Shown in pieces: positions 15,460-23,799 of a DNA stretch of 64,000 bases. The notes beneath the pieces are model-generated. The model did not search any database, had not been told where the DNA came from, and saw nothing but the letters and a program-made list of their open reading frames with translations. Both the position numbers and the translations under genes were made by a program. This DNA is from SZUA-430 sp964483585 (lineage in GTDB: Bacteria > Pseudomonadota > Alphaproteobacteria > Micropepsales > Micropepsaceae), in assembly GCA_964483585.1 (NCBI GenBank), contig CAZABH010000003.1, forward strand, positions 65,277 to 129,276, written 5' to 3'. Position 1 is the stretch's first letter; each line of letters begins with the position of its first letter.

Positions 15460-16428
15460 ATGGCCCTTCGCACCCCACTTTGTGACTTGCTCGGCGTCGA
15501 ATACCCCATCCTCCTCGCCGGAATGGGTGGCGTTTCCTACGCGGAGGTCTGCGCCGCAGTCTCCGAGGCCGGTGGCTTCGGGACGCTTGGCATGGCCGGT
15601 CGCAGCACGCAGGAAATCCGCGACGAGATGCGCAAGGTGCGAAGCCTGACGAAGAAACCGTTCGGCGTCGACCTGCTTGCGGCAGTGCCCGAGTCGCTCG
15701 AGAAAGCCGCCGATATCATCATCGAAGAGGGGGCCTCGGCCTTCATTTCGGGCCTCGGCGTACCCCCGCGCCACCTGGTCGACAGATTTCATGCTGCCGG
15801 CCTGAAGGTCATGAATGTCTGCGGCACGGTCCGCCATGCCAAGGCAGGCGAGGACGGCGGTCTGGATGCCGTCGTGGCCCAAGGCACCGAGGCTGGCGGC
15901 CATACAGGCAGGATCGCCGCCATGGCGCTGGTCCCGCAAGTGGTGGATGCCGTGAAGATACCGGTGATCGCCGCAGGCTCCATCGTTGACGGTCGTGGGT
16001 TGGCAGCGTCACTGGCGCTGGGCGCGCAAGGCGTCTGGATCGGCACGCGCTTCATCGCCTCGAAGGAGGCCCACGCAGGTGACCTCTACAAGCAGGCCGT
16101 CATCGACTGCACCGACGAGGACACGCTCATAACGCGCGCCTATTCGGGCAAGCCCATGCGCGTCTACAAGAACGACTACGTGGCTGACTGGGAACGCCGC
16201 CCTCAGGACATCAAACCCTTCCCGATGCAGGCCATGATCTCGCATCAGGCTGGTGTCATGGGCGGCATCGGTGGCCAGATCGAGGGCCTTGACCGCAACC
16301 GCTCGGCCTTTGCAATGGGACAGGGTGCAGGCGCAATCCACCAAGTCCAGTCATGCGCCGAGATCGTCGCCAGCATCATGTCCGAAGCAGAAAGGATCAT
16401 CGGCCGGATGGCCGCCCTGAAAGGCTAG
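15460..16428 (+). CDS. Nitronate monooxygenase-family flavoprotein
   Basis: A 322-aa FMN TIM-barrel protein of the 2-nitropropane dioxygenase family. Visible landmarks are the N-terminal strand PLCDLLGVEYPILLAGMGG, the phosphate-binding region (AQGTEAGGHTGRIA, with the catalytic-type His, and IPVIAAGSIVDGRGLAASLALGAQGVWIGTRF). Family members oxidise alkyl nitronates, but many act on other substrates, so the physiological substrate is unproven. Its stop overlaps the convergent LysE-family gene by 4 bp. Confidence 0.88.
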   Translation: MALRTPLCDLLGVEYPILLAGMGGVSYAEVCAAVSEAGGFGTLGMAGRSTQEIRDEMRKVRSLTKKPFGVDLLAAVPESLEKAADIIIEEGASAFISGLGVPPRHLVDRFHAAGLKVMNVCGTVRHAKAGEDGGLDAVVAQGTEAGGHTGRIAAMALVPQVVDAVKIPVIAAGSIVDGRGLAASLALGAQGVWIGTRFIASKEAHAGDLYKQAVIDCTDEDTLITRAYSGKPMRVYKNDYVADWERRPQDIKPFPMQAMISHQAGVMGGIGGQIEGLDRNRSAFAMGQGAGAIHQVQSCAEIVASIMSEAERIIGRMAALKG

Positions 16429-17099
16429 AACGGGAGCCGGTTCCAGATCGCATAGCCAAGCAACACGGCCCCGGTCGCCGCAATCAGTAAGCCCGAGGCC
16501 ATATTCATCCGTCGTAGCGTATTGGTGCTGATAGACTTGCGAAACGTGCCAGCAATCGCCGTGACCAGCATCCACCAGAGCACCGAGCCGCCAACGGCCG
16601 CCAGGACGAAGATCAGCGTTGCCATGTAACTCGACTGGTAGTCGACGATCTCCCGGAATGCCGCGAAGAAGGTGACAAAGCCAACCAGGGTCGCCGGATT
16701 TGTGACCGTCAGGGCAAATGTGCTGACAACGGCCGCCGCCAGGTCCCCGACCGAACCGCGCTGGATGCTTCCGTCCGGATTACGCATGATCTCGGGCGGG
16801 CTTGCATTGGCAAAGACCCGCCATCCATAAGCGATCAGGATCGTAGCACAGATCAGCTGCAGGAAAAGCTGCATGTTCTCGATCGCGTCGAACAGCCATT
16901 TCACACCGAAACCGGCGATGAACGCGAAGACCGCATCGCCCAGCGCCGCACCCATGCCCGCAAGGAACCCGTTGAGCTGTCCGTAGGACAGTGTCCTGCG
17001 GATACAGATCAGGTTGACCGGCCCAAGCGGCGCAGCAGCAATAACGCCGATGACCAAGCCACCGGCGATCAGTGTGAGCCAGTCTAGACCCGCATTCAC
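16425..17099 (-). CDS. LysE-family amino-acid exporter
   Basis: About 224 aa with six hydrophobic segments, as in LysE/RhtB translocators. It carries the family N-terminal motif AAPLGPVNLICIRRTLSYGQLNGFLAGMGAALGDAVFA and the central TNPATLVGFVTFFAAF. Family members export basic or neutral amino acids, but the substrate here cannot be read from sequence. The frame begins at a TTG (17120). I prefer GTG 17099, which has AGG 5 nt upstream. Confidence 0.88.
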   Translation of the reverse strand: MNAGLDWLTLIAGGLVIGVIAAAPLGPVNLICIRRTLSYGQLNGFLAGMGAALGDAVFAFIAGFGVKWLFDAIENMQLFLQLICATILIAYGWRVFANASPPEIMRNPDGSIQRGSVGDLAAAVVSTFALTVTNPATLVGFVTFFAAFREIVDYQSSYMATLIFVLAAVGGSVLWWMLVTAIAGTFRKSISTNTLRRMNMASGLLIAATGAVLLGYAIWNRLPF

Positions 17100-17238
17100 T
17101 GGCACCTGCCCCCGGCGCAAGAAAGATTAACAAGACCAACGCAATGATACAGCTTCCTGAACGAAGCCAAAAACATCATTTGCGAGGCGGACCCTGCCCG
17201 AAGCTGGTTAACAACTCCTGCACAAGCCGGACCGGGAG

Positions 17239-18231
17239 TTAACCGTTCACGTCGATGACCAGCCGGCCACGGATCTGCCCCTTCAAGATACGTGGGGCCA
17301 AGCCCGGCAGATCCGTCAGCCCGGCACGCGAGATCGTTGAAGCCAGCACATGCTGGTCAAGGTCACGGGCAAGTCTGTTCCAGGCATCAAGGCGAAGCGG
17401 ACGGGGACACATGACCGAGTCGATCCCTGCCAGCGTGACCCCGCGCAGGATGAATGGCGCAACCGAACCCGGCAGGTCCATGCCCTGCGCCAGACCACAC
17501 GCTGCAACGGTACCACCGTAGCTGGTTGAAGCGAGCACATTGGCAAGCGTCTTGGAGCCAACACTGTCGATGGCACCAGCCCAGCGTTCCTTGGCCAACG
17601 GTCGCACATCACCCGAGAGCTCCGCGCGGTCAAGCACCTCCGCAGCACCCAGCGCGCGCAAATAGGCCTCTTCCTCGCGCCGCCCCGTCGAGGCGATGAC
17701 GCGATAGCCAAGCCGGGCGAGAAGGGCGACCGCGACACTGCCCACGCCTCCAGCCGCGCCCGTCACGAGCACCGGCCCGCGCGCAGGGCTAAGCCCATGC
17801 GCCTCGAGTGCCATCACCGCAAGCATCGACGTGTACCCGGCTGTGCCGATTGCCATGGCCGTTTCCGGCGAGATTGAGGCGGGCAGTGGCACAAGCCAGT
17901 CGGCCTTCACGCGCGCAACCGGCGCATAGCCGCCATGATGCGTCTCGCCCATGCCCCAGCCATTGCAGACGACTGCATCACCTGGCTTGAAACGCGCATC
18001 GCTTGATGTGCGCACGCGCCCGGCAAAGTCGATACCTGCAATCAGAGGAAACTTGCGGACGACAGGCGAGGCACCCGTGATCGCAAGGCCGTCCTTGTAG
18101 TTCAGCGTCGAGTGCGACACATCAACCGTGACATCACCCTCCATGAGTTCGCTCTCGGAAAAGGTCGCCACGCTACCCGTGGCCCCAGCCTCAGACTTGG
18201 TGACCAGGATGCATCGGAAATTATCTGCCAT
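17239..18231 (-). CDS. acuI: AcuI/YhdH-type acrylyl-CoA reductase (MDR)
   Basis: A 330-aa zinc-free medium-chain dehydrogenase of the YhdH/AcuI group. Landmarks: LNYKDGLAITG near residue 45, PLIAGIDFAGRV, GWGMGETHHGGYA, and the NADPH motif VTGAAGGVGSVAVALLARLGYRV. AcuI reduces acryloyl-CoA to propionyl-CoA and protects against acrylate formed, for example, from DMSP. Whether DMSP is metabolised here is unknown. The upstream region (18232-18487) holds tandem TTCAGCA repeats. Confidence 0.88.
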   Translation of the reverse strand: MADNFRCILVTKSEAGATGSVATFSESELMEGDVTVDVSHSTLNYKDGLAITGASPVVRKFPLIAGIDFAGRVRTSSDARFKPGDAVVCNGWGMGETHHGGYAPVARVKADWLVPLPASISPETAMAIGTAGYTSMLAVMALEAHGLSPARGPVLVTGAAGGVGSVAVALLARLGYRVIASTGRREEEAYLRALGAAEVLDRAELSGDVRPLAKERWAGAIDSVGSKTLANVLASTSYGGTVAACGLAQGMDLPGSVAPFILRGVTLAGIDSVMCPRPLRLDAWNRLARDLDQHVLASTISRAGLTDLPGLAPRILKGQIRGRLVIDVNG

Positions 18232-18311
18232 TGCTCACTCCTGAAATTGGCACTCGATAATGGTAAGCGCTAACACACCTTCGGCCTGTTGCACCAGCAG
18301 CGCAAGGCGAC

Positions 18312-18344
18312 TGCATTCAGCATGCATTCAGCATGTTTGCTGAA
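18312..18344. repeat. Tandem 11-bp repeat plus inverted half-site
   Basis: TGCATTCAGCA occurs twice in exact tandem (18312-18322 and 18323-18333), one helical turn apart. The inverted half TGCTGAA follows at 18338-18344, pairing with TTCAGCA at 18327-18333. It lies between the divergent acuI and usg genes, so an operator for either is plausible. The regulator is unknown. Confidence 0.5.
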
Positions 18345-18487
18345 AACTCGATCTCGACGGATTTCAGAACCCGTGCCTACGATTGCTTCAGGGGTGCGTA
18401 GCACACTCGAACCTGTGGACGCATCCGGACAGCGCCCGCCAGTGAAGGCGGGATGACGGAAGGTGTTGTGTTTGCAGGGAGGAAGAC

Positions 18488-18751
18488 ATGGGCACGATCA
18501 ACCTGATGCTCAAAGGCTACCGACTGACGACGGCAGAAATCCTATACCACATGCCTGACTACCCGAAGCTTTTGCAGAGCTTCGTCTGGCAGGAATACGA
18601 TCTCGAGCCGAAATTCCCGGTCCTGTCGAAGTTCCTGAATTTCTGGCAGGAGCGCCTCGACGGCAAGCTGCACTCGGTGCGCGTCGCAAAATGCGGGATC
18701 CTGTGCCCGCTCGACCTGCGTCACGTGGGAACCGAGATCAGCTTGCACTGA
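18488..18751 (+). CDS. usg: Usg family protein
   Basis: An 87-aa protein of the alphaproteobacterial Usg family, recognised by LKGYRLTTAEILYHMPDYPKLLQSFVWQEYDLEPKFPVLSKFLNFW and the following LDGKLHSVRVA. Usg has no established biochemical function. AGGAAGAC precedes the ATG closely. The gene stands alone, about 60 bp before ygfZ on the same strand. Confidence 0.88.
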   Translation: MGTINLMLKGYRLTTAEILYHMPDYPKLLQSFVWQEYDLEPKFPVLSKFLNFWQERLDGKLHSVRVAKCGILCPLDLRHVGTEISLH

Positions 18752-18809
18752 GCGACGCCGGCGCACGAGACGCTTGCATTTGCGGGCGGACACGAAATAG
18801 TGCTGCCGC

Positions 18810-19667
18810 ATGAGCACATGCGTTTTCCTTGCTGACCGCGCCATCCTGAAGCTCGAAGGCCAGGACGCGCGCACATTCCTCCAGGGCCAGGTCACCAACA
18901 ACGTCGACAGCCTTGCCCCGGCACACCCGCTCTATGCGGCCCTGCTGACGGCACAGGGCAAGATCATCGCCGACTTCATCCTCATGCAGGCAGGCGAGGC
19001 GATCCTCCTCGATTGCGCGAGACCCCAGGCTGCCGATCTTGCCGCGCGCCTGAAGAAATTCCGCTTGCGCGCCAAGGTCACCATCGAGGAGACGGCGACA
19101 AACCTGACGGTCATCTCGGCACCGCAGACCCCACCGGAAAACCTTCCCGTGGTCGCCGCGGCCCCCGACCCGCGCCTGCCCGAACTGGGTTGGCGCTTGA
19201 TCGTCGAGACCCGCCTCCTGCCATCTCTCGATCTGGAGCAGGAGCCACATCCCGCCTACGACCGCCACCGCATCGAGTGCGGCGTACCCGACAGCCTGCT
19301 GGACCTGAGGCCCGAGACCTACTTCCCCCTCGACTGCAATTTCGAGGAACTCAACGGCGTCGACTTTGCCAAGGGTTGCTACGTGGGGCAGGAACTGACG
19401 GCGCGCATGAAGCACAGGGCCACCGCCCGCAAGCGCATTCTGCCCGTAGCCTGCGCGACCGGCCTGCCTGCGCACGGGACACCCCTGAAATCAGGGGACA
19501 CCGAGGTCGGCGAAATGCTCGGATCGCAGGGCCCGATCGGCCTGGCGATCCTGCGCCTCGACCGCCTGGGCACCACACGAACCCTCACGGCCGCAACAGG
19601 CGAGGCCATCGCGGTCGGTCAGCCACATTACAAGCTGGTCCTGCCCGAGGCAGGCCCGCATGTCTGA
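18810..19667 (+). CDS. ygfZ: YgfZ/GcvT-fold iron-sulfur repair protein
   Basis: A 285-aa folate-binding protein of the YgfZ (IBA57) group, which helps maintain or repair certain Fe-S enzymes. The signature KGCYVGQE appears at about residues 187-194 within FAKGCYVGQELTARMKHR. The N-terminal GcvT-like FLQGQVTNNVDSL and LTAQGKIIADF also match. Its 3' end overlaps tag by 8 bp, so the two are probably cotranscribed. Confidence 0.93.
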   Translation: MSTCVFLADRAILKLEGQDARTFLQGQVTNNVDSLAPAHPLYAALLTAQGKIIADFILMQAGEAILLDCARPQAADLAARLKKFRLRAKVTIEETATNLTVISAPQTPPENLPVVAAAPDPRLPELGWRLIVETRLLPSLDLEQEPHPAYDRHRIECGVPDSLLDLRPETYFPLDCNFEELNGVDFAKGCYVGQELTARMKHRATARKRILPVACATGLPAHGTPLKSGDTEVGEMLGSQGPIGLAILRLDRLGTTRTLTAATGEAIAVGQPHYKLVLPEAGPHV

Positions 19668-20256
19668 GCGCATCCGCTGCCCCTGGCCCGGCACAGACCC
19701 GCTCTACGTCGCCTATCACGACACGGAGTGGGGCGTCCCCGAGCACGACGACCGCGCCCTCTACGAGAAACTGGTCCTCGACGGATTCCAGGCCGGCCTG
19801 AGCTGGATCACGATCCTGCGCAAGCGAGAGAATTTCCGGAAGGCCTTCGACGATTTCGACCCCACGCGCATCGCCCGGTACAATGAAGCGAAGATACTGC
19901 GCCTGCTGAAGGATGAAGGCATCATCCGCCACCGCGGCAAGATCGAGGCCGCCATCCGCGGCGCCCGCGCCTGGGAACAGGTCATGGAGACCCACGACGG
20001 CGGCTTCCGTGGCCTCATCTGGAAGTTTGTCGATGGTCGCCCGCTGCAGAACAGCTGGAAGTCAATGCGCGATGTACCGGCCGCAACGCCCATGAGCGAA
20101 GCGCTCTCGAAAGAGCTGAAGCAGAAAGGATTCAATTTCTGTGGTCCGACGATTGTCTACGCCTTCGCGCAGGCGGTCGGCATGGTCAACGACCATCTGA
20201 CGGACTGTTACCGCCACCGAGACTGCGCAAGGCTGTTAGGAAAAAGAGACCGGTAG
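19660..20256 (+). CDS. tag: DNA-3-methyladenine glycosylase I
   Basis: Base-excision glycosylase that removes 3-methyladenine. The 198-aa length is standard. It begins RCPWPGTDPLYVAYHDTEWGVPEHDDRALYEKLVLDGFQAGLSW, with the conserved Cys, Tyr, Trp and acidic residues of the family, and ends with the NFCGPTIVYAFAQAVGMVNDHLTDC segment holding zinc ligands. It overlaps ygfZ by 8 bp. About 120 bp of featureless sequence separates it from the convergent queF. Confidence 0.96.
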   Translation: MSERIRCPWPGTDPLYVAYHDTEWGVPEHDDRALYEKLVLDGFQAGLSWITILRKRENFRKAFDDFDPTRIARYNEAKILRLLKDEGIIRHRGKIEAAIRGARAWEQVMETHDGGFRGLIWKFVDGRPLQNSWKSMRDVPAATPMSEALSKELKQKGFNFCGPTIVYAFAQAVGMVNDHLTDCYRHRDCARLLGKRDR

Positions 20257-20375
20257 CATCAAACAAGGCAACGAAGTCGCCTCGGGACAGAGTCCCACGC
20301 TATCGATCAACAGCGCCGAACATCGCCGAAAACGCCGAAAACAAAAATAGAACAAATTGTCGCAGGGCGGGAAAC

Positions 20376-20834
20376 CTAGCCCCGCCCCCGATACGGCGCC
20401 ACACCCTGCTCGGGCACCCACATCCCCGACGGCAGCTTCCCCGTCTGCCAGAACACGTCGATCGGAATGCCGCCGCGCGGATACCAGTATCCCCCGATCC
20501 GCAGCCATTTCGGCGCGATTTCCTCGACAAGCCGCTTGCCGATCCCGACCGTGCAGTCCTCGTGGAAGCCCGCGTGGTTGCGGAAACTGCCCAGGTAAAG
20601 CTTCAGCGACTTCGACTCCACGATCCATTTGCCCGGCGCATAGTCGATGACGAGGTGCGCGAAGTCAGGCTGGCCCGTGACAGGGCAGAGCGAGGTGAAC
20701 TCCGGCACCGCAAAGCGGATCAGGTAGTCGGTCCCCGCATGCGGGTTCACCACCCGCTCGAGCTCGGCCGCGTCCGGCGACGCCGGCAGCTTCGCGACTT
20801 GACCCAGCTGCTTCAGATCCCTGACCTTCGTCAT
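20376..20834 (-). CDS. queF: NADPH-dependent preQ0 reductase (QueF, type I)
   Basis: Reduces 7-cyano-7-deazaguanine to preQ1, the free base inserted into tRNA on the way to queuosine. The 152-aa length is the unimodular type. The catalytic Cys is in EFTSLCPVTGQPDFA, and the QueF motif with substrate Glu is in ESKSLKLYLGSFRNH. ATG 20834 is preferred over the GTG one codon earlier because GGAGG sits 5 nt before it. Its start overlaps the queD stop (TGATG). It is the last gene of queC-queE-queD-queF. Confidence 0.96.
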   Translation of the reverse strand: MTKVRDLKQLGQVAKLPASPDAAELERVVNPHAGTDYLIRFAVPEFTSLCPVTGQPDFAHLVIDYAPGKWIVESKSLKLYLGSFRNHAGFHEDCTVGIGKRLVEEIAPKWLRIGGYWYPRGGIPIDVFWQTGKLPSGMWVPEQGVAPYRGRG

Positions 20835-21196
20835 CACGCCCTCCGGAAAGTGCAGGACTCGCCCAGCGAGTCACGTCGCACGGTAACAGACACAAGCTCC
20901 GGCAATTTCGGTGACAGTGCACTAAACACCCACGCCGCAAGCGTCTCGAGCGTCGGCAACGCCAGCCCCTCGATCTCGTTCAGCACATGATGGTCCAGAC
21001 GCTCGCGCACGCCCGCCACCGCCGCATCGATCTCGGCAAAGTCCCGGATGAGCCCCGACTGCGCCCCCGGCACCCCCTCGAGCGTCACAACCACCGCGAA
21101 GGAATGGCCATGCATGCGCGAATTGGGATGCCCCTTCGGCGCCGTCGGAAGGTAGTGGGCCGCATCGAAGCGGAATTCCTTGGTAATCGAGATCAC
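20834..21196 (-). CDS. queD: 6-carboxytetrahydropterin synthase (QueD)
   Basis: Converts dihydroneopterin triphosphate to 6-carboxytetrahydropterin in the preQ0 pathway. The 120-aa product has zinc-binding histidines in FDAAHYL and RMHGHSF and the catalytic region of the PTPS fold. I place the start at GTG 21196, overlapping the queE stop (GTGA); the longer frame to 21301 lies inside queE. It overlaps queF downstream. All four genes of the operon touch, so expression is coupled. Confidence 0.95.
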   Translation of the reverse strand: MISITKEFRFDAAHYLPTAPKGHPNSRMHGHSFAVVVTLEGVPGAQSGLIRDFAEIDAAVAGVRERLDHHVLNEIEGLALPTLETLAAWVFSALSPKLPELVSVTVRRDSLGESCTFRRA

Positions 21197-21828
21197 GGTA
21201 TTCCAATCCACTTGTGCGTCTGGACGCTGAGGCGCCAGCGCGGATGCTCCATGCAATAGCGCGCCGCCGCACGCATGTTCTCCTGCGTCTGTGCGCCCCA
21301 CAGCGGTTGCAGCAGGAAATGCGCAAACGCAAGCCCCTCGAACTGCGCCGGCATCGCACCCGCCTGCGGATAGACCAGCTTGAGCTCGTGCCCCATTGTC
21401 TGCACCAGTTGCGTCCCGGCTTTGGGGCTGACGCAGATCCAGTCGATCCCGGCAGGTGCCGCGATCGTGCCGTTGGTCTCCACCGCAATCTCGAACCCCG
21501 ACGCATGCATCGCATCGATCAGCGCGGTATCAAGCTGGAGCAGGGGCTCGCCACCCGTGAACACGACGTAAGGCGCGCCACCCTGTCCTTGCGGCCAGAG
21601 CGCGGCAATCGCCCGGGCAAGCGCCACAGCCGTCTCGAAACGTCCGCCGCCGTGTCCGTCGGTTCCAACAAAATCCGTATCGCAGAACGTGCACTGCGCA
21701 CCCGCACGATCCTCTTCGCGCCCGCTCCACAGGTTGCACCCCGCAAAGCGGCAGAACACGGCAGGCCGTCCCGCACGCAGGCCTTCACCCTGAAGCGTGT
21801 AGAACATCTCCTTGACGGCATAGCTCAT
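21193..21828 (-). CDS. queE: 7-carboxy-7-deazaguanine synthase (QueE, radical SAM)
   Basis: Radical SAM enzyme making the 7-deazapurine ring. The 211-aa product has the unusual cluster motif CX14CX2C, CNLW....QCTFC, in place of the standard CX3CX2C, as in the Burkholderia-type QueE. FTGGEPLLQ is the SAM GGE motif. ATG 21828 overlaps the queC stop (ATGA). The longer frame to 21912 is inside queC and is rejected. Confidence 0.96.
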   Translation of the reverse strand: MSYAVKEMFYTLQGEGLRAGRPAVFCRFAGCNLWSGREEDRAGAQCTFCDTDFVGTDGHGGGRFETAVALARAIAALWPQGQGGAPYVVFTGGEPLLQLDTALIDAMHASGFEIAVETNGTIAAPAGIDWICVSPKAGTQLVQTMGHELKLVYPQAGAMPAQFEGLAFAHFLLQPLWGAQTQENMRAAARYCMEHPRWRLSVQTHKWIGIP

Positions 21829-22538
21829 GGCAGAAGGGCTCCTGCGCGATACCGCTCCCAACCCTTCGCACGCAGCTCGCAAGCCGGGCAGGCGCCACAC
21901 CCGCGCCCCCAATCATGCCGAACCGAACGCTCGCCCCGATAGCAGGAATGAGTCTGCTCGATGATGAGATCGACCAGCACCTTGCCCCCAAGGTCCTCCG
22001 CAAGCGCCCACGTACCTGCCTTGTCGATCCACATCAGCGGCGTCTCGACCACAAACCGCGTATCGAGCCCCAGGTTCAAGGTCACCTGCAGCGCCTTCAG
22101 CGTATCGTCCCGGCAATCCGGATAGCCCGAATAATCCGTCTCGCACATGCCGCCCACGAGATGACGCAACCCCCTTCGATAGGCAACCGCCGCTGCCGCC
22201 GTGAAGAACAGGATGTTGCGCCCCGGAACAAAGGTCGTGGGCAGCCCGTTGCGTCCCATCTCGATGGCGACATCCGCCGTCAGCGCCGTTTCACCCATCT
22301 GCCCGATGACCGAAAGATCCAGCATGTGGTCTGCCCCAAGCCGGTCCGACCAGACCGGGAAGGCGGTCCTGAGACCGGCAATGAAACGCTGGCGCACCTC
22401 CAGTTCGACCGCATGGCGCTGCCCATAGGCAAAGCCAATGGTCTCGACCTCGGAAAAGCGCGCAAGCGCCCACGCCAGGCAGGTCGCAGAATCCTGCCCG
22501 CCGGAAAACAGCACCAGAGCCTTTCCAACAGAACTCAA
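21825..22538 (-). CDS. queC: 7-cyano-7-deazaguanine synthase (QueC)
   Basis: ATP-dependent amidotransferase-like ligase giving preQ0. The 237-aa product has the PP-loop LVLFSGGQDSATCLAWAL at the N-terminus and the zinc cluster CGACPACELRAKGW near the C-terminus. It begins at a TTG (22538) with GGGG 7 nt upstream; no ATG is available near the conserved PP-loop. It heads the que operon. I saw no preQ1 riboswitch in the 100-bp divergent region upstream. Confidence 0.95.
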   Translation of the reverse strand: MSSVGKALVLFSGGQDSATCLAWALARFSEVETIGFAYGQRHAVELEVRQRFIAGLRTAFPVWSDRLGADHMLDLSVIGQMGETALTADVAIEMGRNGLPTTFVPGRNILFFTAAAAVAYRRGLRHLVGGMCETDYSGYPDCRDDTLKALQVTLNLGLDTRFVVETPLMWIDKAGTWALAEDLGGKVLVDLIIEQTHSCYRGERSVRHDWGRGCGACPACELRAKGWERYRAGALLP

Positions 22539-22641
22539 GTTGTACCCCGATCGAAATGCGGCCGGAGATTGGGGGGATGCGCCCGGCCACGCAATGGGCT
22601 AAACCACGCACCTCCAATTTTCATCGTCGACGAGGGTTAAC

Positions 22642-23766
22642 GTGACGGCAATCGCAATCAGCGGGACGGGGCTTTTCACCCCGCCAAACGCCATCAGCAA
22701 CGAGGAACTGGTCACAGCCTTCAACGCCTACGTGAAGAAGTTCAACGCCGCCAACGCCGACGCCATTGCCAATGGCACGGTCCAGGCCCTTGCCGAGTCC
22801 AGCGTCGAGTTCATCATCAAGGCCTCCGGCATCAAGTCCCGCTACGTCATGGACAAGGCGGGCATTCTGGACCCCGACATCATGTGCCCGCGCATCCCGG
22901 AGCGCCCGAACGAGCAACTCTCGCTGCTCGCCGAGATGGGCGTGAACGCAGCGCGCCAGGCGCTGGATCGGGCGGGCCGCACCGCACAGGAAATCGACTG
23001 CATTCTGGTTGCCTGCTCGAACCTGCAGCGCGCCTATCCGGCCATCGCCATCGAGATCCAGAACGCGCTGGGCTGCACCGGCTTCGGCTTCGACATGAAC
23101 GTCGCGTGCTCCTCGGCAACCTTCGGCATGCAGGCCGCCGCCGACATGATCCGCGCCGGTAACGCGACGCGGGCCCTGGTCATCAGTCCCGAAGTCTGCT
23201 CCGGCCATCTCAATTTTCGCGACCGCGACAGCCACTTCATCTTCGGCGATGTCGCCACCGCGATCGTGCTTGAACGGGCCGCCGATGTGAAATCATCGCC
23301 GGCATGGGAAATCGTCGGCACCCGCCTGCTGACCCAGTTCTCGAACAACATCCGCAACAATTTCGGCTTCCTGAACCGCGCCGCACCGGAAGGGGCCTCG
23401 CGCCCCGACAAGCTCTTCGTCCAGGAGGGCCGCAAGGTCTTCAAGGAAGTCGTGCCGATGGTAGCAGACCTGATCGTCTCGCATCTGGGCGAAGAGGGGA
23501 TTGCCCCCGCGAGCCTCTCGCGGCTGTGGCTCCACCAGGCCAACATCAACATGAACGACTTCATCGCCCGCAAGGTGCTGGGACGCGACCCGAAGCCTGG
23601 CGAGGCCCCGGTTATCCTCGACACCTATGCCAACACAAGCTCGGCAGGCTCGATCATCGCGTTCCACCAGAACAACGCGGACCTGAAGACCGGCGACCTC
23701 GGCGTGATCTGTTCGTTCGGCGCCGGCTATTCGGCCGGCAGCGTGATCGTGCGTCGCACCCACTAG
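22642..23766 (+). CDS. Beta-ketoacyl-ACP synthase III, PA3286-like
   Basis: A 374-aa thiolase-fold synthase, longer than FabH (about 320 aa), because of an insertion including the NAANADAIANGTVQALAESS region. It resembles Pseudomonas PA3286, which condenses medium-chain acyl-CoA with malonyl-ACP. The catalytic triad is visible: Cys in NVACSSATFG, His in LWLHQANINMN and Asn in DTYANTSSAGS. It is divergent from queC and is followed 33 bp later by an MDR oxidoreductase. Confidence 0.88.
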   Translation: MTAIAISGTGLFTPPNAISNEELVTAFNAYVKKFNAANADAIANGTVQALAESSVEFIIKASGIKSRYVMDKAGILDPDIMCPRIPERPNEQLSLLAEMGVNAARQALDRAGRTAQEIDCILVACSNLQRAYPAIAIEIQNALGCTGFGFDMNVACSSATFGMQAAADMIRAGNATRALVISPEVCSGHLNFRDRDSHFIFGDVATAIVLERAADVKSSPAWEIVGTRLLTQFSNNIRNNFGFLNRAAPEGASRPDKLFVQEGRKVFKEVVPMVADLIVSHLGEEGIAPASLSRLWLHQANINMNDFIARKVLGRDPKPGEAPVILDTYANTSSAGSIIAFHQNNADLKTGDLGVICSFGAGYSAGSVIVRRTH

Positions 23767-23799
23767 CCCCGAGACCCGACAGCGAACGGACCAACCCCG

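Noticed and set aside
22539..22641. preQ1 riboswitch upstream of queC
   Set aside because: The short region lacks the preQ1-I or preQ1-II core sequence and pseudoknot pattern.
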